From Croceibacterium_A sp035555595 (lineage in GTDB: Bacteria > Pseudomonadota > Alphaproteobacteria > Sphingomonadales > Sphingomonadaceae): a DNA stretch of 64,000 bases. Each line of letters opens with the position of its first letter. Position 1 is the stretch's first letter. Where the stretch lies: NCBI GenBank assembly GCA_035555595.1, contig DATMGK010000094.1, positions 23,220 through 87,219 of the forward strand, read 5' to 3'. The notes beneath the pieces are model-generated. The model was given only the letters and a program-made list of their open reading frames with translations. It had not been told where the DNA came from and searched no databases. Below, piece by piece: positions 50,895 to 61,000 of this stretch. A program made the translations under genes and the position numbers.

Positions 50895-53525
50895 ATGGCT
50901 ACGATGTTTCGTCGGCTCGCTTCTGCGAGCGGTTTTGCTGCGTCTCGTTTTCTTGTCGGGTCTTCGCTGATTGCGATTGGCGTGTCGCCAGCACTGGGGC
51001 AGGAGGCGGTTGCTGACGAAGGCGACAATGCCATCATCGTGACCGGCTCCGTGTTGCAGAACCGGGCTGAGATTGACACCCGCCGCAATACGACAGCTAT
51101 CGTGGATTCGCTGTCGCGTGACGAGATCGGCGCTCTGCCGGATGTCACTATCGCCGAATCCCTGCGCCGTATCACTGGCGTCAGCACGATCTATAACGAC
51201 GATATCGGACAGTTTGCTTCGATCCGTGGCACGCATCCCGATTTCGTGCCGGTAACGCTGAACGGCCTCACTCTGGCGACCACCGGCGATCTTGGAGAGG
51301 GGACCCGCAAGGTCAACCTGCAGGTCATTCCCGGCGAATCCGTCCAGCAGCTTCGTGCATACAAGACGGTTTCCCCTGATCTGGACGCCGGCGCGCTGGG
51401 TGGGTTGATCGACATTATCACCGCCAGCGCCTTCGATCCGCAGCGGGCGCTGCTCAGCGTCACGGCCGGGGCGAGCTACACCAGCTACATGGAAGTCCCC
51501 GATGACAACAGCATGGGAGATGGCAAGAGCAGCCCGGTCGGGAAATCCGTCAGCGCGATCTATTCCCCGCGTTTCGGGTCCGATGAAAGCTGGGGTCTGG
51601 TGCTGAGCGGCATGTACGAAACGCGGCCGCGTACCCAGTCGAACAACGCGATCACCAACCGCCTTTATTTCAGTGACACGGGCCAGGCGACGACACCGGA
51701 ATCTGACAACTGGAACGGCTTTGCCGCACCCAATTCCTTCGTCTCGCACAACTATACCAACCTGTTCACGAAGTATGGCGGTACGGCGCGGCTGGAATAC
51801 AGCCCGAACGACCGGATCAGGTCCAGCCTGTTCGGCTTTGCCTACTTCTCGGACGAACAGGAAACCCGCAACACGAACCGCGTCTATCGGCTGGATCAGG
51901 CGCGGGACCAGACCGAAAACACCGGCACGATGCGCGTCCGCAACGCGGATACGCAGTGGCGCTACAACACTTTCGAGCGCGACCAGCGCGGCCTTCAGTG
52001 GCTGAACGATCTGGAAATCGGCGACAGCAGCCGGCTTTCGGTCGATCTGGGCTATTCCTATGCGTGGTTCCGCTCGAAGCGTCCGTATATCGCGTTCGAT
52101 TACGCATCAGGCGCGCGTCTCACCTATGACCTGACGAACGAAAGCGTGCCGTTCGTTCTCGACAATGGCGGCGCCTACCTCGACCCGGCAAACTACGTAA
52201 CGAACGATCACTACGAAGACAGCCGGGACGCGCGCGAGAACGTCTATGAAGGCAAGGTCGATTACGGCTTCAACAATGGCCAGGATGATCGCGGGTTCGG
52301 CCTCGGCGCGGGCGCATCTTACCGCGATCTCGATCTGACGCGGGACAACACCGCAACCGTCTATCAGAACGGGACCAGTCTGGCGGGATACGCCTTCATC
52401 CCGGATTTCAACACGCCCGGCTACAGCCATCCGGCACTGTGGCTGAACCAGAAGGCATTCTTTGCCGAAGTGGTGCCCGACATCCCGATCAACGAGGCGG
52501 AAAGCGACCGTCGCAGCCGGATCAACGATTACTCTTATCGCGAGAAGATCGCGGCCGGGTATCTTGCTGGCGTGTTCAGTAGCGACCTGCTGCGGCTGGA
52601 TGTCGGCGCAAGGCTGGATCACGTCAGCCACCAAGCCGAAATGGCGCAGGTGCTGGACGGTGTGCTGCAACCCGATCAGGTGCATTACGAAGGCAAGGAC
52701 ACCAATCTGTTGCCCTATGCCACCGCCAACCTCTCTCTGACGCCGTCTCTGCGGATCAAGGCGGCGGCCACCCAGACACTGGGCCGACCCAATCCAGAAA
52801 CGATTGCCACTGTCGAGAATATCGACCGCACAGATCTGGTGATCTCGCGCGGCAATCCGCAGATCAAGCCGCGCAAGTCCTCCAATCTCGATCTGGGTGT
52901 CGAATATTACTTTAACGGCGGCATGGGCATGTTCACTGTCACCGGCTTCTACAAGAAGATCACGGATGACATCCTGACTGTCAGCAGCCAGCAGGAATTC
53001 GAAGGCGAAACCTACACCATTTCCCAGCCCATCAACGGCGAGGACACGACCTACAAGGGCTTGGAGATCGGCGTAATCAACAATAGCTTCGGCAATATCG
53101 CCCCGGCGCTGGAGCATCTGGGCGCGTCAGCGAACTTCATGTGGATCGACGGTTCAACTTCTTACCTTGAGAATGGCCAGGAAGTGACGCGTGACGAGTT
53201 GCAGTACCAGTCAGACATCGCGGCCAATGCGGCGGTGTTCTATGATCTGGGCGGCGGGTCGGAACTGCGGCTCGCGATGAACCATCAGGGTCGTTACGTT
53301 GAAGAGTTCGCCGCCAATTCCTGGCAGGACATTTACATAGAACCCTTCACGACTTTCGATCTCACCGCCCGCTGGGCAGTGACGCCCCGGTTGCAGTTGC
53401 GATTGGAGGGGCGGAACATCTTCGGCGCCAATCGCCAGCGCAACACCGGGCCGGATCACCAGTATTTCCGGGCCGGGCTGGAAGTCGGCAACACCTGGTA
53501 TCTGCGCGCGAACTATCGCCTGTGA
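50895..53525 (+). CDS. TonB-dependent receptor paired with PhoD phosphatase
   Basis: 876 residues. GAGGG lies 6 nt before the ATG. Signal peptide cleaved near ALGQE; TonB-box-like AIIVTGSVLQ; plug with SRDEIGALPDVTIAESLRRI, FASIRGTHPDFVPVTLNGLT and DAGALGGLIDIITASAF. These plug features (ALPDVTIAESL, GALGG) define the long Caulobacter/sphingomonad receptor subgroup often linked to sugars or phosphoesters. The barrel ends WYLRANYRL. The next gene, 70 bp later, encodes an exported PhoD-type phosphatase, so import of a phosphorus-containing compound or of the product of the phosphatase is a reasonable inference. Confidence 0.9.
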   Translation: MATMFRRLASASGFAASRFLVGSSLIAIGVSPALGQEAVADEGDNAIIVTGSVLQNRAEIDTRRNTTAIVDSLSRDEIGALPDVTIAESLRRITGVSTIYNDDIGQFASIRGTHPDFVPVTLNGLTLATTGDLGEGTRKVNLQVIPGESVQQLRAYKTVSPDLDAGALGGLIDIITASAFDPQRALLSVTAGASYTSYMEVPDDNSMGDGKSSPVGKSVSAIYSPRFGSDESWGLVLSGMYETRPRTQSNNAITNRLYFSDTGQATTPESDNWNGFAAPNSFVSHNYTNLFTKYGGTARLEYSPNDRIRSSLFGFAYFSDEQETRNTNRVYRLDQARDQTENTGTMRVRNADTQWRYNTFERDQRGLQWLNDLEIGDSSRLSVDLGYSYAWFRSKRPYIAFDYASGARLTYDLTNESVPFVLDNGGAYLDPANYVTNDHYEDSRDARENVYEGKVDYGFNNGQDDRGFGLGAGASYRDLDLTRDNTATVYQNGTSLAGYAFIPDFNTPGYSHPALWLNQKAFFAEVVPDIPINEAESDRRSRINDYSYREKIAAGYLAGVFSSDLLRLDVGARLDHVSHQAEMAQVLDGVLQPDQVHYEGKDTNLLPYATANLSLTPSLRIKAAATQTLGRPNPETIATVENIDRTDLVISRGNPQIKPRKSSNLDLGVEYYFNGGMGMFTVTGFYKKITDDILTVSSQQEFEGETYTISQPINGEDTTYKGLEIGVINNSFGNIAPALEHLGASANFMWIDGSTSYLENGQEVTRDELQYQSDIAANAAVFYDLGGGSELRLAMNHQGRYVEEFAANSWQDIYIEPFTTFDLTARWAVTPRLQLRLEGRNIFGANRQRNTGPDHQYFRAGLEVGNTWYLRANYRL

Positions 53526-53532
53526 TCTGCCG

Positions 53533-53560
53533 TGCCGGGCGGGTCGCGGTCCGCCCGGCA
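53533..53560 (+). terminator. Hairpin between TBDR and phoD
   Basis: TGCCGGGCGG (53533-53542) pairs perfectly with CCGCCCGGCA (53551-53560), 8-nt loop, followed by TTCTCCTC. Weak T-tract; may only partly end transcription, leaving some read-through into the phosphatase gene. Confidence 0.5.
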
Positions 53561-53595
53561 TTCTCCTCAAACTGAAAAATACGGGGCTGGTCGTC

Positions 53596-55149
53596 ATGAA
53601 TATCGATCGTCGCAGAATGCTTGCATCGATGGGCCTGCTGGGTGCGGGTTCTATGTTGAGCGTGCCGGCCTTTGCCAGCCGCGTCACCGAATATCCCTTC
53701 ACACTGGGCGTTGCTTCCGGTGATCCCTGGCCTGATGGCTTCGTGATCTGGACACGACTGGCGCCGCAGCCATTGCAACCGGGCAGCGGCATGTCGGGAA
53801 CCATTCATTCGGTGGCGTGGGAAGTGGCCGATGACTATCGGTTTCAGAACGTCGTGCGCAAGGGCGTGGCTGATGCCATGCCAGAGCTTGGCCACAGCGT
53901 TCACGTCGATCTCACCGGGCTGGAACCAGCCAGACCCTATTGGTATCGTTTCCTCATCGATGGACACGTCAGCCCGGTCGGCAAGGCGCGCACCGCCCCG
54001 CTGGCCCATGCTGATGTCGCCGCGCTGCGTATCGGCGTCGCCGGCTGCCAGAACTACGAACACGGCTTCTTCACCGCCTACAAGTACATGGCGGGAGAGG
54101 ATCTGGACGCCATTTTCCACTATGGCGACTACATCTACGAGGGCGCGCGCGGAAAGCGCGGCGATATTCCGTTGGTTCGTGAGCACGTGGGGCCGGAACC
54201 CGTGCGGCTGGATGATTACCGGCTGCGCCACGCGCTCTACAAGCTGGACCCGGACCTTCAGGCCGCGCACGCCTCAACGGCGTTCATGATGACCTATGAC
54301 GATCACGAGGTGGACAACAACTGGGCCGCCGACAAGGATCAGGATGGCACCGATCCGGCGGAGTTCCTGGTCCGCCGCTTCTCCGCGTTGCAGGGCTGGT
54401 ACGAGAACATGCCCGTGCGCGCCGCGCAGCTGCCCCGGAATGGCGGTATCCAGATGTTCAGGCGGCTGGACTATGGCAAACTGCTGCGGGTCCACCTGCT
54501 CGATACCCGGCAATACCGTGATGACCAGATCTGCGAACAGGCGGGTCAGGCGAATTGCCGGGATGTGGCGACCTATCAGACCGGGCAGATACTGGGCGAC
54601 CGCCAGCAACAATGGCTGGGTGACGGCCTTGATACGCAGCGGGGCTGGAACCTGATCGCCCAGCAGGTCGTGGTCATGCCTTATGACCGGGGCGGTGGCA
54701 GCGAGAGTGCAGATCCGGGTGGCGATTCCTGGCGCGGCTATCCGGAATCCCGCCGCCGTCTGGTCAAATCGATCCAGGACAAGCAGTTGTCCAACGTGAT
54801 CATTTCCACCGGTGACGTGCATCAGAACATTGTGGGCTACCTTCCCGCGCGGGAAGAGGAGCCGGACCGCAATCAGGTCGCCACCGAATTCGTCTGCACG
54901 TCGATCAGTTCGCTGGGCGACGGTCGCGACATCAAGGTGCGCGGGCCGGACTTCCGGCCAATCATCGCTCGCAATCCCAACCTGCTGATGGCCAACGGGC
55001 AACGCGGATATCACACGTTCACGATCACGCCCCGCGAATGGCGGACCGACATCATGAAGGTAGACAAGGTGAGCGACCATTCCGGACAACTCAGCCGTTT
55101 GGCCTCTTTCACTGTAGAGGCAGGTTCGCCGTTGGCTATTCAGGGTTAA
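53596..55149 (+). CDS. phoD: PhoD-type alkaline phosphatase / phosphodiesterase, Tat-exported
   Basis: 517 residues. The N-terminus NIDRRRMLASMGLLGAGSML is a Tat signal, as usual for PhoD enzymes. The N-terminal PhoD domain (FTLGVASGDPWPDGFVIWTR) is followed by the metallophosphatase core with VAGCQNYEHGFFTAY, FHYGDYIYEG (metal-binding Asp), TYDDHEVDNNW and, toward the C-terminus, STGDVHQNIVG. It hydrolyses phosphomono- or diesters outside the inner membrane, with Ca/Fe as known cofactors of the family. Pairing with a TBDR suggests uptake of released or unprocessed phosphorus compounds. Confidence 0.92.
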   Translation: MNIDRRRMLASMGLLGAGSMLSVPAFASRVTEYPFTLGVASGDPWPDGFVIWTRLAPQPLQPGSGMSGTIHSVAWEVADDYRFQNVVRKGVADAMPELGHSVHVDLTGLEPARPYWYRFLIDGHVSPVGKARTAPLAHADVAALRIGVAGCQNYEHGFFTAYKYMAGEDLDAIFHYGDYIYEGARGKRGDIPLVREHVGPEPVRLDDYRLRHALYKLDPDLQAAHASTAFMMTYDDHEVDNNWAADKDQDGTDPAEFLVRRFSALQGWYENMPVRAAQLPRNGGIQMFRRLDYGKLLRVHLLDTRQYRDDQICEQAGQANCRDVATYQTGQILGDRQQQWLGDGLDTQRGWNLIAQQVVVMPYDRGGGSESADPGGDSWRGYPESRRRLVKSIQDKQLSNVIISTGDVHQNIVGYLPAREEEPDRNQVATEFVCTSISSLGDGRDIKVRGPDFRPIIARNPNLLMANGQRGYHTFTITPREWRTDIMKVDKVSDHSGQLSRLASFTVEAGSPLAIQG

Positions 55150-55180
55150 ACTACGAAGAAGCAGAAATATCGCTTCGCCA

Positions 55181-55199
55181 AATGTTATGAGATAACATT
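55181..55199. promoter_or_regulatory. Zur box upstream of the czc efflux operon
   Basis: AATGTTAT (55181-55188) and ATAACATT (55192-55199) are perfect 8-bp arms around GAG. The core matches the proteobacterial Zur consensus ATGTTATANTATAACAT at 14 of 16 fixed positions, differing only in the centre. An AT-rich GATAATATT at about 55208-55216 could be a -10 element, placing the dyad over the -35 region. It starts 86 bp upstream of the first gene of the metal efflux operon. Confidence 0.75.
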
Positions 55200-55266
55200 G
55201 AAATGCCGATAATATTTATTGGCGCGGACGTTTTATCTTAAGGCGAAGTGTGATAGCCGCCCGCTC

Positions 55267-55599
55267 ATGCGACGTCTTGTGGCGATGCTTGCGATACTGC
55301 TCTCGTTGTTGCTGACAGCGGGCTCCATGGCGCATGCGATGGAACCCGTTATCTGCATTGAAGGAGAGGTGGCTTCGGCATTCGGCCATTTCGACGGTGA
55401 TGGGGACGAAGTTCCATCCGATGACGGCAAGGCCGCGCCGCACCATCACGCCAGTTGCCATGGCCATCACATGGTAGAACCTGCGAGCGAAGGGGGAAGC
55501 GGCTTGTTCCGCATGGGCAAGTCCTTGCCCGGCTTCGGCCATTCCGCCGAAACGCCCTCTGCGTTAGCGGTTCCGATCTCTCCCCCTCCGCGCGCCTGA
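55267..55599 (+). CDS. Small His-rich exported protein at head of czc operon (CzcI-like)
   Basis: 110 residues from the ATG at 55267. Signal peptide about 1-24 (VAMLAILLSLLLTAGSMAHA). The mature part has two cysteines, an acidic stretch FDGDGDEVPSDDG and a metal-binding-like cluster PHHHASCHGHHM (about 58-69). Small periplasmic proteins of this kind precede czcC in several heavy-metal resistance operons (CzcI in Cupriavidus) and are thought to bind metal or modulate induction. Ribosome site is weak; an upstream TTG at 55219 would spoil the signal peptide. The gap to czcC is 60 bp. Confidence 0.72.
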   Translation: MRRLVAMLAILLSLLLTAGSMAHAMEPVICIEGEVASAFGHFDGDGDEVPSDDGKAAPHHHASCHGHHMVEPASEGGSGLFRMGKSLPGFGHSAETPSALAVPISPPPRA

Positions 55600-55659
55600 C
55601 AGCTTCCTTCCGGCCCGACCCATCGGGCCTTTCCGGAATTTGTCAGGAGTCTTTTCATC

Positions 55660-56922
55660 ATGCACCGGTTGCTCGCGGCTTGTCTGGCCGCGTCTGCTTG
55701 CGCGGGTATCGCGCAGGCTCAGGAGTTACCGCCTGTTGAGGCGGGCTTGCCTCTTACACTCGATCTCGCCCTTGAAATGGCAGGGGCCTCTTCGCCATCG
55801 CTTGATGCGGCCTCGGCCGATGTGCGGGCGACAGATGCGGGTCGCCGCATGGCGAGCCTGCGCCCCAACCCCAGCGTCACTGTAGAGGTCGAGAATGTGG
55901 CCGGTTCCGGCCCTTATCGCAGGACCGACAGTCTCGAGGCCACGACTTCGTTGACGCTGCCGATCGAAATGGGCGGCAAACGATCTGCGCGGATGGCCGT
56001 GGCCGATGCCCGCAGCGATAGCGCTGCGATCCGGGCGGCCATTGCTGAAGCCGACCTCCGCCTCTCCGTAATCAGAGCCTATGCCGAAGCCGTAGCCGCC
56101 GAACGCCGTTTGGTGACCGCGCGGGATCAGGCGCGCATCGCCGCCGATGCTCTCCGTGCCGCGCAGGTGCGCGTGCAAGCGGGAAGGGCTTCGCCGATCG
56201 AGGTTCAGCGCGCGGATGTCGCGCAGGTCAATGCCGGGGCCATGCTGGCCCGTGCGGAACGGTCGGTGGAGGTGTCTCGCCTCAGCCTGTCGCGGATCAT
56301 CGGCCGGCCCGTATCCGGCCGCCTCGATACCGGTTGGTTCGGACGGATCAATGCGGACCACGGCCCCATCGCCCCGATCGACAGCACCGGCACTCTGGCT
56401 CTGGCTGCGGCAGAAGCGGATCTGGCCATTGCTGACGCCGGGGTCCGGCTTGCCCGGTCTCAGCGTATCCCCGATCTCACCATCGGCGCGGGCGCGCGTC
56501 GGCTTGAGGAAACGGGAGATACGGCGGCACTGTTCAGCATCTCGGTCCCGCTGCCGATCTTTGACCGTGGCGGCGCCGCGCTCTCGCAAGCCTCAGCCGA
56601 TCGCCAGCGCGCCGATGCCCAGCGCCGCATGACCACGCTCGACGTAGATCAGGCGATCCTGCAAGCGCAGGCAGACTTGGCCGATGCTGCCACCAGCGCG
56701 GCGACAGCCAGTGGGCCTGCCTTGTCAGCGGCGGAGGAGGCCGCGCGCATCGCCCGGATCGGTTACCGTGAAGGCAAGTTCGGGCAACTCGATCTGCTCG
56801 ATGCAGAACGCACTCTCGCCGAAACACGCGCGGCCGCCATCGAGGCCCTGCTCTCCTATCACATCGCCCAGGCGCAGCTCGAGCGGCTGACCGCACGCGC
56901 GCCTGCCCAACAGGGGGAATGA
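55660..56922 (+). CDS. czcC: CzcC-type outer-membrane efflux protein
   Basis: 420 residues, AGGAG about 11 nt before the ATG. Signal peptide ends near IAQAQE. Two TolC-fold halves: LTLDLALEMAGASSPSLDAA with RPNPSVTVEVENVAGSGPYR (a CzcC/CusC-like signature), then a second helical repeat with YREGKFGQLDLLDAERTLAE. It forms the outer-membrane exit of the heavy-metal RND pump. The start of czcB overlaps its stop by 4 bp. Confidence 0.92.
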   Translation: MHRLLAACLAASACAGIAQAQELPPVEAGLPLTLDLALEMAGASSPSLDAASADVRATDAGRRMASLRPNPSVTVEVENVAGSGPYRRTDSLEATTSLTLPIEMGGKRSARMAVADARSDSAAIRAAIAEADLRLSVIRAYAEAVAAERRLVTARDQARIAADALRAAQVRVQAGRASPIEVQRADVAQVNAGAMLARAERSVEVSRLSLSRIIGRPVSGRLDTGWFGRINADHGPIAPIDSTGTLALAAAEADLAIADAGVRLARSQRIPDLTIGAGARRLEETGDTAALFSISVPLPIFDRGGAALSQASADRQRADAQRRMTTLDVDQAILQAQADLADAATSAATASGPALSAAEEAARIARIGYREGKFGQLDLLDAERTLAETRAAAIEALLSYHIAQAQLERLTARAPAQQGE

Positions 56923-58067
56923 TCATGAAATTGCGAAACGCGGCAGTGCTGCCGCTTACCTTTGCCGCTTTGCTTGCGGCTTGTTCGGTCAGCGATCCAG
57001 CGCCGGAACAGGCTGAGCACGCCGAAGCTGCTCACACCGGTGAAGAAGGCGTAATCGATCTGACGGCGGCTCAGATCAGGGCTGCGGGCATTGATCTCGT
57101 GCGCGTTATCCGTGGCGGCGGCGGGGCGCTGACGCTTCCGGCAACGATCGAAGCCGATCCGCAAGGGATGCAGGTGGTCTCCGCCGCGATCGGTGGGCGG
57201 GTCGTCTCGCTCACCAGGAATCTGGGGCAATCGGTCGGGCGCGGGCAACCGCTCGCAGTGATCGAAAGCCGCGAGGCAGCCTCCCTCAATGCCGAGATAG
57301 AGGCGGCCCGCGCCCGTCTGTCACTCGCAGAATCCAACCTCAGGCGGGAACAGCGCCTGTTCGACGAAAAGGTATCGCCGGAACAGGATCTGATCGCTGC
57401 CCGCACGGCGGCGACAGAAGCGCGCATCGCGCTGCGTCTGGCACAACAGCAGGTTGCCGCGGCCGGTGGCGGCGGCGGTGCGCTCAACCGCATCGCGATC
57501 GCTGCGCCGCTGGCGGGGCAGGTCGTTTCCCGCAGCGTGGTGCTGGGTCAGAGCGTCGCTGCCGATGCGGAACTGTTCCGGGTCGCCAACCTGTCGCGCG
57601 TTGCGGTAACGCTGGCCTTGTCACCAGCCGATGCGGGTAAGGTCCGGCCGGGGTCAGAAATTGCGATCTTTGCTGGTGATCGCAAATCCGCGGCTCGCGT
57701 CGATTTCGTATCGCCAATTCTGGATGAAACGACACGCCTCGCGACCGTCATCGCTCTGGTCGATAACCGATCCGGTCAGTGGCGAGTTGGCGAGCCCGTC
57801 ACCGCGTCGATCCAACTGGCGGCCGACACCGCCGATACGGCGTCGGTGCTTGTGCCGCAAAAGTCGGTCCAGACGGTCGAAGGCAGGCCTACTGTATTCG
57901 TGCGCACCGACCACGGGTTTCAGGCGGTTCCGGTCACATTGGGCAGCGCCAGCGGCGACAATATCATCGTGACCTCTGGCCTTGAAGGCGACGAACGCAT
58001 CGCCGGAACCAACAGTTTCACCCTGAAGGCAGAGCTCGGCAAGGGGGAAGCGGAGCACGAGCACTGA
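56919..58067 (+). CDS. czcB: CzcB-type periplasmic adaptor lipoprotein
   Basis: 382 residues with lipobox LLAAC after a short signal peptide. The lipoyl halves are GGRVVSLTRNLGQSVGRGQP and IAAPLAGQVVSRSVVLGQSV, separated by a coiled-coil hairpin (about 125-180), followed by beta-barrel and membrane-proximal domains (LVPQKSVQTVEGRPTVFV). The mature N-terminus has EHAEAAH and the C-terminus ends EAEHEH, both potential metal-binding patches. An ATG six bases later (56925) is an equally good start. It joins CzcA to CzcC and may pass metal to the pump. Confidence 0.92.
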   Translation: MIMKLRNAAVLPLTFAALLAACSVSDPAPEQAEHAEAAHTGEEGVIDLTAAQIRAAGIDLVRVIRGGGGALTLPATIEADPQGMQVVSAAIGGRVVSLTRNLGQSVGRGQPLAVIESREAASLNAEIEAARARLSLAESNLRREQRLFDEKVSPEQDLIAARTAATEARIALRLAQQQVAAAGGGGGALNRIAIAAPLAGQVVSRSVVLGQSVAADAELFRVANLSRVAVTLALSPADAGKVRPGSEIAIFAGDRKSAARVDFVSPILDETTRLATVIALVDNRSGQWRVGEPVTASIQLAADTADTASVLVPQKSVQTVEGRPTVFVRTDHGFQAVPVTLGSASGDNIIVTSGLEGDERIAGTNSFTLKAELGKGEAEHEH

Positions 58068-58069
58068 TC

Positions 58070-61000
58070 ATGATCGACCGTATCGTCACATTTGCTGTCG
58101 AGCGGCGCTGGTTCGTGCTGCTTATGACGCTGATCGCCATGGCTATCGGCGGCTGGGCGCTTTCGCGCCTGCCGATCGATGCCGTTCCCGACATCACCAA
58201 CAATCAGGTGCAGGTGAACGTCACCGCGCCCTCTCTTTCCACTGAGCTTGTCGAAAAACAGGTCGCCTTCCCGATAGAGACCGCGCTCGCGGGCGTTCCG
58301 GGCCTTGAATACACCCGGTCGCTCAGCCGTAACGGCTTCGCGCAGGTAACGGCGGTTTTCTCGGAATCGACGGACATCTATTTCGCCCGCCAGCAGGTGG
58401 CCGAGCGGTTACGCGTGGCGGAGGAAAGCCTGCCGGAAGGGGCCAGCCCGACAATGGGGCCGATCGCCACCGGTCTGGGCGAGGTCTTCATGTGGACGGT
58501 CCATTTCCAGCATCGCGAGGATGACAAGCACAAGCCGGGAGAGCCCGGCGTTCAGCCTGACGGCAGCTATATCACGCCCGAAGGGGACCGGCTGGTGACG
58601 GAGGCCGATCAGGCCACCTACCTGCGTACCGCGCAGGACTGGATCGTCGCTCCCTTGCTCAAAGGCACGCCCGGCCTTGCCGGAGTCGATTCAATCGGCG
58701 GCTATGTGAAGCAGTTTCAGGTCATCCCTGACATGCAGCGGCTGGCTGCCATGGGAATGAACCTCACCGATCTGGCGCAGGCGCTGGAAGCCAACAATGC
58801 CAGCGTCGGGGCGGGCGTTGTCGATCGGGGCGGGGAGGGGCTGGCGGTTCGTTCCGATGCCCGCATTCGCAATATCGGCGAGTTGGCATCGACCATCATC
58901 GCCACGCGCGAAGGCGTGCCTGTACGGCTCGATTCCGTCGCTCAGGTCCGGCTCGGGCAGGCGATCCGTCAGGGTTCCGCGTCCGAGAACGGCAGGGAAG
59001 TCGTGGTCGGCACCGCCATCATGCGGATCGGAGAGAACAGCCGCACCGTCGCGTCGGCGGTCGCTGACCGGCTTGGCGAGATCAACGCCTCGCTGCCGAC
59101 CGACGTGGCGATCCAACCGGTGCTTGATCGCACCGCACTGGTAAACTCCACCATCAAGACAGTGGCGAAGAACCTTACCGAAGGGGCGTTGCTGGTCATC
59201 GTCGTGCTGTTCGTGCTGCTCGGCAATTTCCGTGCCGCGCTGATCGCGGCATTGGTGATCCCCGTCACGATGCTCATGACCAGCTTCGGGATGCTCAGGG
59301 GCGGCGTTTCGGCCAATCTGATGAGCCTCGGCGCGCTCGATTTCGGCCTCATCGTCGATGGGGCGGTCATCATCGTGGAGAATGCCCTGCGGCGCATTTC
59401 GGAACGCCAGCATTACCTCCAGCGCAACCTGACCCTTCAGGAACGCCTCGATTCCGTGGCGCGGGCAGCGCGGGAGATGATCCGCCCATCCGTGTTCGGG
59501 CAGGCGATCATCATCCTCGTTTACGTGCCCATGCTCACGCTCACGGGTGTCGAGGGCAAGACGTTCACACCTATGGCGCTGACCGTCATCATCGCGCTGG
59601 CGTGCGCCTTCGTCCTTTCTCTCACCTTCGTGCCGGCGATGCTGGCGATCTGGCTGTCGAAGCCGGTAGAGGAAAAGGAAGGCCGGATCATGAACTGGCT
59701 CAAGCGCAAGTATGAGCCGGGGCTTGGCAAGGCGATGAAGCGGCCCACCCTGACGATGGGCGTGGGGCTCGGCGCATTCCTCGCCGCGATCCTGACGTTC
59801 TCTTTTCTGGGGCAGGAATTCCTGCCGCAGCTCGACGAGGGCGATCTGACCGCACAGGTATTGCGGGTGCCCGGAACGTCCGTTGACCAGAGCCAGGCCA
59901 TGCAGTCCCGCATCGAAAAGGGAATCGCCCGCCTGCCTGAGGTGCAGTTCGTCTTTTCGAAGACGGGCACCGCGGAACTGGCCTCCGATCCCATGCCGCC
60001 CAACATCTCCGACACTTTCATCATCATGAAACCGCGTAAGGAATGGCCGGACAGCGGCCTGTCGAAGCCGGAACTGGTGGCGAAAGTGGAGGGGATTCTG
60101 GAGGGTATCCCCGGCGGCGCGTTCGAGATCAGCCAGCCAATCCAGATGCGCTTCAACGAGTTGATTGCCGGGGTGCGTGGCGATGTCGCCATCAAGGTGT
60201 TCGGGGATGACTTTGATTCCATGAACGATACCGCGGGCAAGATCGCCGCCGTGCTGCGCAGGACCGAAGGTGCTGCGGACGTGCGGGTGGAACAGACGCA
60301 GGGTCTGCCGATGCTCGATATCCGGCCCAATCGCGATGTCATGTCGCGGCTCAGCATCACCGCGCAGACCGTTCAGGACACTGTGTCGGCGGCTATCGGC
60401 GGGCGCGACGCCGGAATGATCTTCGAAGGGGATCGGCGCTTCGCCATTACGATCCGGCTGGCAGAGGCCATGCGCGCCGATCTTCAGACTTTGGCCCAAA
60501 TACCCGTGCCCTTGCCGAACGGCGGCTTCGTGCCCCTGCAAAGCGTTGCGGATATCAACGTTACCGATGGCCCCAACCAGATCAGTCGCGAGAACGGAAA
60601 ACGGCGCGTCGTCATTCAGGCCAACGTCCGTGGGCGGGATGTTGCCAGTGTCGTGAATGACGCACAGGCCATGATCGAACAGGAAGTGCGCCTGCCTACG
60701 GGGCAATATCTCGACTGGGGTGGACAGTTCGAAAACCTGCAATCCGCCAGCGAACGGTTGATGCTGGTGGTTCCGGCCTGTTTCGCACTGATCATTCTGC
60801 TGCTGTATTGGGCCCTGGGCAGCGTGCGGGACGCGGTGATCGTGTTCACGGGTGTTCCGCTGGCGCTTGTCGGCGGAGTGGCCGCGCTGGCACTGCGCGG
60901 GATGCCGTTCTCGATTTCGGCAGCGGTGGGCTTCATCGCCCTGTCGGGTATCGCGGTGCTGAACGGTCTGGTCATGGTCACCTCGATCCAGACCTTGATG

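Noticed and set aside
58691..60742. A 683-codon open frame antisense to czcA
   Set aside because: Its sequence is rich in His, Arg and Asp with no domain pattern, typical of the complementary frame of a GC-rich gene; czcA on the other strand is unmistakable.
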